Assembly (NCBI GenBank): GCA_036877525.1
Contig: JAZGTH010000087.1
Span: 2,772,001-2,836,000 of the forward strand
Direction of reading: 5' to 3'
DNA: 64,000 nt
Source: Chromobotia macracanthus
Taxonomy: Eukaryota; Chordata; Actinopteri; Cypriniformes; Botiidae
Shown here: one piece after another, positions 61,101-64,000 of the stretch
Position numbering within the stretch: position 1 is the first letter of the stretch
Layout: each line of letters starts with the position of its first letter
Notes under the pieces: model-generated
Told to the model about the DNA's origin: nothing
Databases searched by the model: none
What the model saw: the letters and a program-made list of their open reading frames with translations, nothing else
Made by a program: the position numbers and the translations under genes

Positions 61101-62490
61101 ATTTAGCATTTTTATGCCATCACCAGTTAGTTTTAAGTGATAAATAAAATAACAAAAGAAAGTGGCTGAAGCCATTTCTTCAGAACTGTGTTAGTTAGCT
61201 TGGTTGATTATAACAATAAGTCTTGCTCGAGGAGTTGTTGTTTTAATATTAATTAGTGTTACTTGTATTAACTCACTCTGTGAATTAACTCACGACTCTG
61301 GCATGAGTGGCTCTATGTAATGGTTTTATGGTATAACCATTTTTTCAGCACTCAACCACCTGGTAAAATGAAATGGTTTCAGATGTTAGAGGTGTCAGAA
61401 GAAAAGGTGCTATCAACAGCTGCATTTATTAATGACAGATGTTCAGGTTTATCAGCTTCTGTTGTCGAACTGGTTACAGTTTGTGTGCTGAAGCAGTCCT
61501 GCGTCCTCTGTATATATTCATAAGCTAACTGAAGGAAGCCTGATGCTCCACCTTTGACACCATTAGGAGGTAAATCATTACATATTCATGTAATCTCCAC
61601 AGTTATTTAAATGTGAATGTGGATTTACTCACACCGGGGGAGGTTAACAGCCTCTGAGGGCCAGCACTAAAGAGAACGGATACTGAAACAAGGCAGAAAA
61701 AGGATGGAACTACTTTCAGGAAACACTGCGGATTGTTCTAACTTTGGAAAAGCCAGATTTAAGGAATGCCCCCTACTAGCACAATGAATTAAAGTGTATG
61801 TGTGAGTCTTAGTGTTAGGATAAGCTCCTTTGAGTTTAATTTTCCTGCTCTTCTCTTTACGGTACAGTGGATTAAAGAGATGTCAAAGGTCACATTCTCA
61901 GACTGGCTGCCATGGTAACCCTCACACACACAATTTATTGGGCGTTTAATCGTTGAATGTTTCATCATATCCTTGATGAAACTCATGGATCTAAAGAGCA
62001 GATGTGCAGTTATACAGTACACACACACACACACGCTTACATGGAAGCTGGGGATATGTTCCCTGTCCAGTGGTTTAGTAACCGACAGGATTCCTGTAAT
62101 GGGGTCGATGATAAACAGACCAGTGGGGTTTTGGTCGGCGCCTGGCCCGGTTATGCTGTATCGCAGCGTGTTACTCTTATCTTTATCTGACTGGATCTGG
62201 AAAACACAAAGACAGATTTTGCCGAAAGCAAAAACTTAAAATTAGGTTACTCTTGCACATCACATTAACGAATTATCATTTATTTTTATCATAAGTGTAC
62301 ATTTTCCGAACACAATGCGATAACCTGGTGTTGTTCCGTGTGTACTCACTTTGACGAGCTCTTCTGGGAATTGTTTTCTAGAGTTCTCGAGTACATTGAC
62401 AGGTGGAATGACCCAGTCTCTTTTCACACGATTCACACTCCCGTCGCCCTTGACAACCATGCTGTGCTTCGGAAACACTATCTCTGGAAG
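51924..62490 (-). CDS. cdh2: N-cadherin (cadherin-2), 3' part of gene, 13 coding exons, 5' partial
   Basis: Classical type I cadherin, a single-pass membrane protein for calcium-dependent homophilic cell-cell adhesion whose tail binds p120- and beta-catenin. The joined exons are 62350-62490, 62041-62196, 60636-60780, 60367-60539, 59735-59872, 59466-59651, 58739-58992, 58204-58346, 56359-56592, 56035-56268, 55096-55235, 54218-54382 and 51924-52130. They total 2316 nt (771 residues plus TAG), and every intron is GT-AG with phase preserved. Visible features are RVKR cleavage (residues 21-24), mature start DWVIPP, HAV at mature positions 79-81, EC linkers DMNDNRPEF, DVNDNPPEF, DVNESP and DINDNAP, the membrane-proximal VCQCDHHGDC, a membrane segment at about 588-610, the juxtamembrane [19 protein letters not shown], and the C-terminal DYDYLNDWGPRF...GGNDD. 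[13 protein letters not shown] and GLGTGAIIAIL favour cdh2 over cdh4. About 120 N-terminal residues are missing, lying beyond the window. Family call is near certain; cdh2 itself is very likely. A polyploid cyprinid could carry this as one of two copies. Confidence 0.95.
52131..54217 (-). other. cdh2: cdh2 intron 15
   Basis: 2087 bp, the longest complete intron here. It carries a SINE (52251-52398) in antisense orientation and a purine-rich segment at 53095-53180. No coding exon recognised. Confidence 0.75.
52251..52398 (+). mobile_element. tRNA-derived SINE (cyprinid type) in cdh2 intron 15
   Basis: The head starts GTTCCTGCAGCTCAATTAGC (box A-like) and continues to GGTTTGAGTCC (box B with one mismatch). 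Its acceptor-stem-like ends GTTCCTG and CAGGGAAC can pair. The tail GCTTTGGATAAAAACATCTG is the LINE-derived 3' end seen on many fish SINEs. It lies antisense to cdh2. Family name not assigned. Confidence 0.8.
54218..54382 (-). CDS. cdh2: cdh2 exon 15: central cytoplasmic tail
   Basis: 165 nt, 55 codons, phase 0. Acceptor TCTGTAG, donor GTACAC. Encodes [40 protein letters not shown] and SAAPHPGDIGEFIHE. The [13 protein letters not shown] stretch separates N-cadherin from R-cadherin. FIHE stands where vertebrate N-cadherins normally have FINE. Confidence 0.96.
54383..55095 (-). other. cdh2: cdh2 intron 14
   Basis: 713 bp. The stretch 54650-54790 has short ATTGGT/CCAAT-like motifs typical of dispersed fish repeats, but I cannot assign a family. 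Confidence 0.7.
55096..55235 (-). CDS. cdh2: cdh2 exon 14: membrane segment end and juxtamembrane p120-catenin region
   Basis: 140 nt, beginning with the last two bases of a Val codon and ending in phase 0. Acceptor CTGCAG, donor GTACAC. Encodes [20 protein letters not shown], then [20 protein letters not shown] and GGEEDQ. The acidic core is the p120-catenin binding site of classical cadherins. Confidence 0.96.
55236..56034 (-). other. cdh2: cdh2 intron 13
   Basis: 799 bp, AT-rich, with a GA-rich patch beside the exon 14 acceptor (55240-55285) and a poly(A) run at 55809-55822. Nothing else recognised. Confidence 0.75.
56035..56268 (-). CDS. cdh2: cdh2 exon 13: membrane-proximal EC5 and start of membrane segment
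   Basis: 234 nt, completing a Gly codon and ending one base into the next codon. Acceptor TTTGTAG, donor GTAAGA. Encodes GDHAQLSLKISYLESGIYEV, the SNTT sequon, VCQCDHHGDCVDMERIM with paired cysteines, and the first half of the membrane helix (GAIIAILICIIILL). The intron to exon 12 is 90 bp. Confidence 0.96.
56359..56592 (-). CDS. cdh2: cdh2 exon 12: end of EC4, EC4-EC5 linker, EC5
   Basis: 234 nt, split Gly codons at both ends. Acceptor CCACAG, donor GTATGT. Encodes GIPPASGTGTLQIYLL, the linker [31 protein letters not shown] with an NIT sequon, and RRNWTLTRISG with an NWT sequon. Confidence 0.95.
56593..58203 (-). other. cdh2: cdh2 intron 11 with dispersed repeats
   Basis: 1611 bp. Contains a GCTGG/CCAGC-rich dispersed repeat (57241-57330) and a short (GA)n (57924-57941). 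No exon-like sequence seen. Confidence 0.75.
57241..57330. repeat. GCTGG/CCAGC-rich dispersed repeat
   Basis: Alternating GCTGG and CCAGC words (ATGCTGGTTGACCAGC, GCTGGTCCACCAGC, ACCAGCC) in both orientations, the same type as at 29455-29730 and 49508-50010. Confidence 0.6.
58204..58346 (-). CDS. cdh2: cdh2 exon 11: EC4
   Basis: 143 nt, completing the Arg codon and ending one base into a Gly codon. Acceptor TTAAAG, donor GTGAGT. Encodes YSKLFDPANWLEIDPNSGRI, then VLDRESPYVRNNLYNATFMA with an NAT sequon, and SDNG. Confidence 0.95.
58347..58738 (-). other. cdh2: cdh2 intron 10
   Basis: 392 bp, AT-rich, nothing recognisable. Confidence 0.8.
58739..58992 (-). CDS. cdh2: cdh2 exon 10: end of EC3, EC3-EC4 linker, start of EC4
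   Basis: 254 nt, entering at phase 0 and ending two bases into an Arg codon. Acceptor TGTACAG, donor GTATAA. Encodes PIDFEMNRSFMLTVVAENEV, RTRQSTATVSIRVID, the linker DVNESP (usually DVNENP in N-cadherins) and HDPDRYMQQSIR of EC4. EEGLPQWSMLTTF is an unusual EC4 start, because the usual version has a Gly-containing turn after LP or LH. Confidence 0.95.
58993..59465 (-). other. cdh2: cdh2 intron 9
   Basis: 473 bp with a short (CA)n-type start at the acceptor side and a direct repeat of TACATACTTC near 59418-59441. Nothing else seen. Confidence 0.75.
59466..59651 (-). CDS. cdh2: cdh2 exon 9: EC3
   Basis: 186 nt, 62 codons, phase 0. Acceptor TCTGTAG, donor GTAACA. Encodes FHGEVPENRVNVIVANLTVT with a potential NLT glycosylation site, the calcium-binding DKDEPG, and the EC3 strands up to NEGLVTVVK. 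Intron to exon 8 is 83 bp. Confidence 0.95.
59735..59872 (-). CDS. cdh2: cdh2 exon 8: end of EC2, EC2-EC3 linker
   Basis: 138 nt, 46 codons, phase 0. Acceptor GAGCAG, donor GTAAGC. Encodes [20 protein letters not shown], then the calcium linker DVNDNPPEF and the residues TRET. Confidence 0.95.
59873..60366 (-). other. cdh2: cdh2 intron 7
   Basis: 494 bp, AT-rich, with a short T tract at 60195-60204 and no other feature. Confidence 0.8.
60367..60539 (-). CDS. cdh2: cdh2 exon 7: EC2 core
   Basis: 173 nt, completing the split Gly codon and ending in phase 0. Acceptor ACTGTAG, donor GTATGA. Encodes TFVMTVTAQDKDDPNTANG, the MLRYKIL strand, SNMFTINNKTG and the calcium-binding LDRE. NKT is a potential glycosylation site. 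Only 96 bp separate it from exon 6. Confidence 0.94.
60636..60780 (-). CDS. cdh2: cdh2 exon 6: end of EC1 with HAV, EC1-EC2 linker
   Basis: 145 nt, entering at phase 0 and leaving after the first base of a Gly codon. Acceptor CCTCAG, donor GTACAG. Encodes LRAHAVDINGNQMENP, which holds the HAV motif of classical type I cadherins, the calcium linker DMNDNRPEF, and the start of EC2 (WNGTVDEGAKP) with a possible N-glycosylation sequon NGT. Confidence 0.95.
60781..62040 (-). other. cdh2: cdh2 intron 5
   Basis: 1260 bp between exons 5 and 6. Apart from a short (CA) run at 62020-62034 beside the exon 5 donor, I see nothing recognisable. Confidence 0.8.
62041..62196 (-). CDS. cdh2: cdh2 exon 5: EC1 core
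   Basis: 156 nt, 52 codons, phase 0. Acceptor TTTTCCAG, donor GTAAGC. Encodes the EC1 strands from IQSDKDK through LRYSITGPGADQ and GLFIIDPITG to the calcium-binding LDRE motif. Separated from exon 4 by only 153 bp. Confidence 0.95.
62350..62490 (-). CDS. cdh2: cdh2 exon 4: end of prodomain, furin site, start of EC1
   Basis: 141 nt, 47 codons, phase 0 at both ends. The acceptor is a pyrimidine-rich tract ending TTTTTCTCAG and the donor is GTGAGT. It encodes the last prodomain residues (LPEIVFPKHS), the RVKR convertase site and the mature N-terminus DWVIPP, with Trp2 that inserts into the partner cadherin. Mature position 11 is the calcium-binding Glu of the ENS motif. Position 10 is Leu, where classical cadherins usually have Pro (PENS). 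Confidence 0.95.
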
Positions 62491-64000
62491 CTGAGAAAAA
62501 AGAACGGAAAAACAACAGTTACATTTACAAACACCCACTTTGTCTATATACATTTGGTGATGCACGCACACACACAAACGCAGGCTGCAGGACTTGCCCT
62601 GGCTCCAAATAATTACAGAATTAATATAACCTCTGTAATGGGGTCATAAATATGGCTGCTGCTCCAGCATTAAATCCCACAGTAGCAACACCCACATAAT
62701 GAATGTGTGCTGTGAGTGTGTATGCTGTGATATTCTTACATTTGTGAACCTTCCTCATCTTGTGACAAGTATGACAGCGTTACGAATAAGATTCACTTCT
62801 AATTTAAACTTCACTTGTTTTTTATTCGATTTAACGTGATTTAGATCAAACTGTCCATTGTAAGAAATCAATTAAAAACTTGTTGATTAATTTGCATGAT
62901 TACTCAACAGCTTTTAAGCGTCAAGTAATTTAATATTTTTTTTTATTAATTAAAATGCTTTAGTAAGAATAAATGAACTGAATATCACTGATAATTAGCA
63001 AGTACTGCTTCATAACTGCACGTAAATGATTGAAAATATTAATGTTTTTAAAAAAACTTTTATGTACATGTAGATTTTAGATTATGTAGATTTTACATCT
63101 TGCTTTAAACATTCTGAATCTACCTGGGAACAATGGCTGTCTGGTTAAAACCACCCAAAAAAAATCACCATTTAAGTTAGTTCAGAGCAACTACATAAAT
63201 ATCAAACATACAGAGTACATTGAATCTTGTCCAAAGGCTGAAAAATGTCAAGATAAGTAAATATCAGCAATATCGCTCAGTCCCGGTGTGTTTGTGTGTA
63301 GAACTTGCAGTACAGTTCCATTTTCTTTCTTCCTGAGTCTCCTTTTTTCTGTCTCCCTTGTTATTAAGAGGCAGAGACAGGCAGATATGTGCTTGACCAG
63401 GCACTGGCCCTGCTTTTAGTGCTACACAGAAAACTGAACAAAAAACCTCTGTGTGTTCAGCTTTAAGTTCGTTTCTAGCCCAATACAGCAACACAAAGGC
63501 AGAATTCTGTAGGTGAGTACAAAATCTCTGAGTGTGTTTGCTTGTAAGCTGCTTCAGTATTTTCTTTCATCTGATATCAGCTTAACCTCCCTTCTTCTTG
63601 ACCTATCTTCTCTCTCTTCCTCTCTGCTTCCTCCTCTGGGTGAAATATTGACAGTAATGACAGGGAGATGGCTGGGTGGAAGCTCTGCGTGTGTGTTGAG
63701 TTGGAGGGCAGAATCTCTGGTTTCTCTGGCTGGCCGCTGATGTGCAATGACTCAAACATATTCACAGTCATACCTCCAACTCTCTAAACAAGCTCAGCAT
63801 CAACATAAGCATGATAGAAGTGACTGACAAATGTCATTGATGCAGTTTATTTTCTATCATTTTAAATAAGCGTAGCGATTTACTTTAAGTGATCTGAACT
63901 TGTAACTCTACACGGCCTGTGTCAGTATTGAACATTAGTGTAACAGAAATCCTATAATAAACAATGCAGCGAGGCGCATACAAAACTCAAATAGCAGTGA
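62491..64000 (-). other. cdh2: cdh2 intron upstream of exon 4 (partial)
   Basis: At least 1.5 kb of intron running off the window. Neither strand shows a cadherin prodomain exon, so exons 1-3 lie further right. It contains an AT-rich stretch at 62760-63110 and a pyrimidine-rich stretch at 63580-63640, with no recognisable gene. Confidence 0.75.

Noticed and set aside
51924..62490. Assignment to cdh4 (R-cadherin) instead of cdh2
   Set aside because: Tail [13 protein letters not shown], membrane-proximal DMERIMAAGLGTGAIIAIL and absence of the cdh4 tail variant favour cdh2.
62491..64000. Search for cdh2 exon 3 in the right-hand end
   Set aside because: No frame on the minus strand resembles a cadherin prodomain. 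The exon must lie beyond the window.

Overview
The window looks like nuclear DNA from a teleost, most probably a cyprinid. It is AT-rich and full of (CA)n, (GA)n and (AT)n microsatellites. It carries tRNA-headed SINEs whose tail resembles GCTTTGGATAAAA..CATCTGCC, MITE-type inverted-repeat elements, GCTGG/CCAGC-rich dispersed repeats and a decayed LINE. These identifications rest on my recognition of fish repeat types, not on a search. Nothing suggests a prokaryote, organelle or virus.

The only gene I can support is on the minus strand at the right end. It is the 3' part of a classical cadherin, N-cadherin (cdh2). Thirteen exons with GT-AG borders and continuous reading phase run from 62490 down to the stop codon at 51924-51926, giving 771 residues. 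They cover the end of the prodomain with an RVKR cleavage site, five EC repeats, the membrane segment and the complete catenin-binding tail. Signal peptide and most of the prodomain lie beyond base 64000. I number the exons 4-16, assuming the usual 16-exon vertebrate CDH2 layout. The 3'UTR probably runs to a poly(A) signal near 50125.

Bases 1 to about 50100 lie downstream of cdh2 and contain no gene I can support. They hold microsatellites, a degraded LINE ORF2 (8225-9290), a tRNA-derived SINE with good A and B boxes on the minus strand (14637-14830), a MITE nested inside another (15804-16322), a second SINE head (22887-22958), what looks like a split SINE (36095-36665), a GGGGAC-type repeat (42795-43075) and a GCTGG repeat interrupted by a CpG-rich insert (49508-50010). 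Between these are low-repeat stretches rich in TAAT/ATTA motifs that could be conserved enhancers. Vertebrate CDH2 is known to sit among large gene-poor regions, so this fits.

The gene content is ordinary: one developmental adhesion gene plus downstream non-coding DNA. I found no new multi-gene system. The points most worth a second look are substitutions in normally conserved cdh2 positions, the nested and split repeats, a near-perfect 43-bp inverted repeat, and the candidate non-coding elements.
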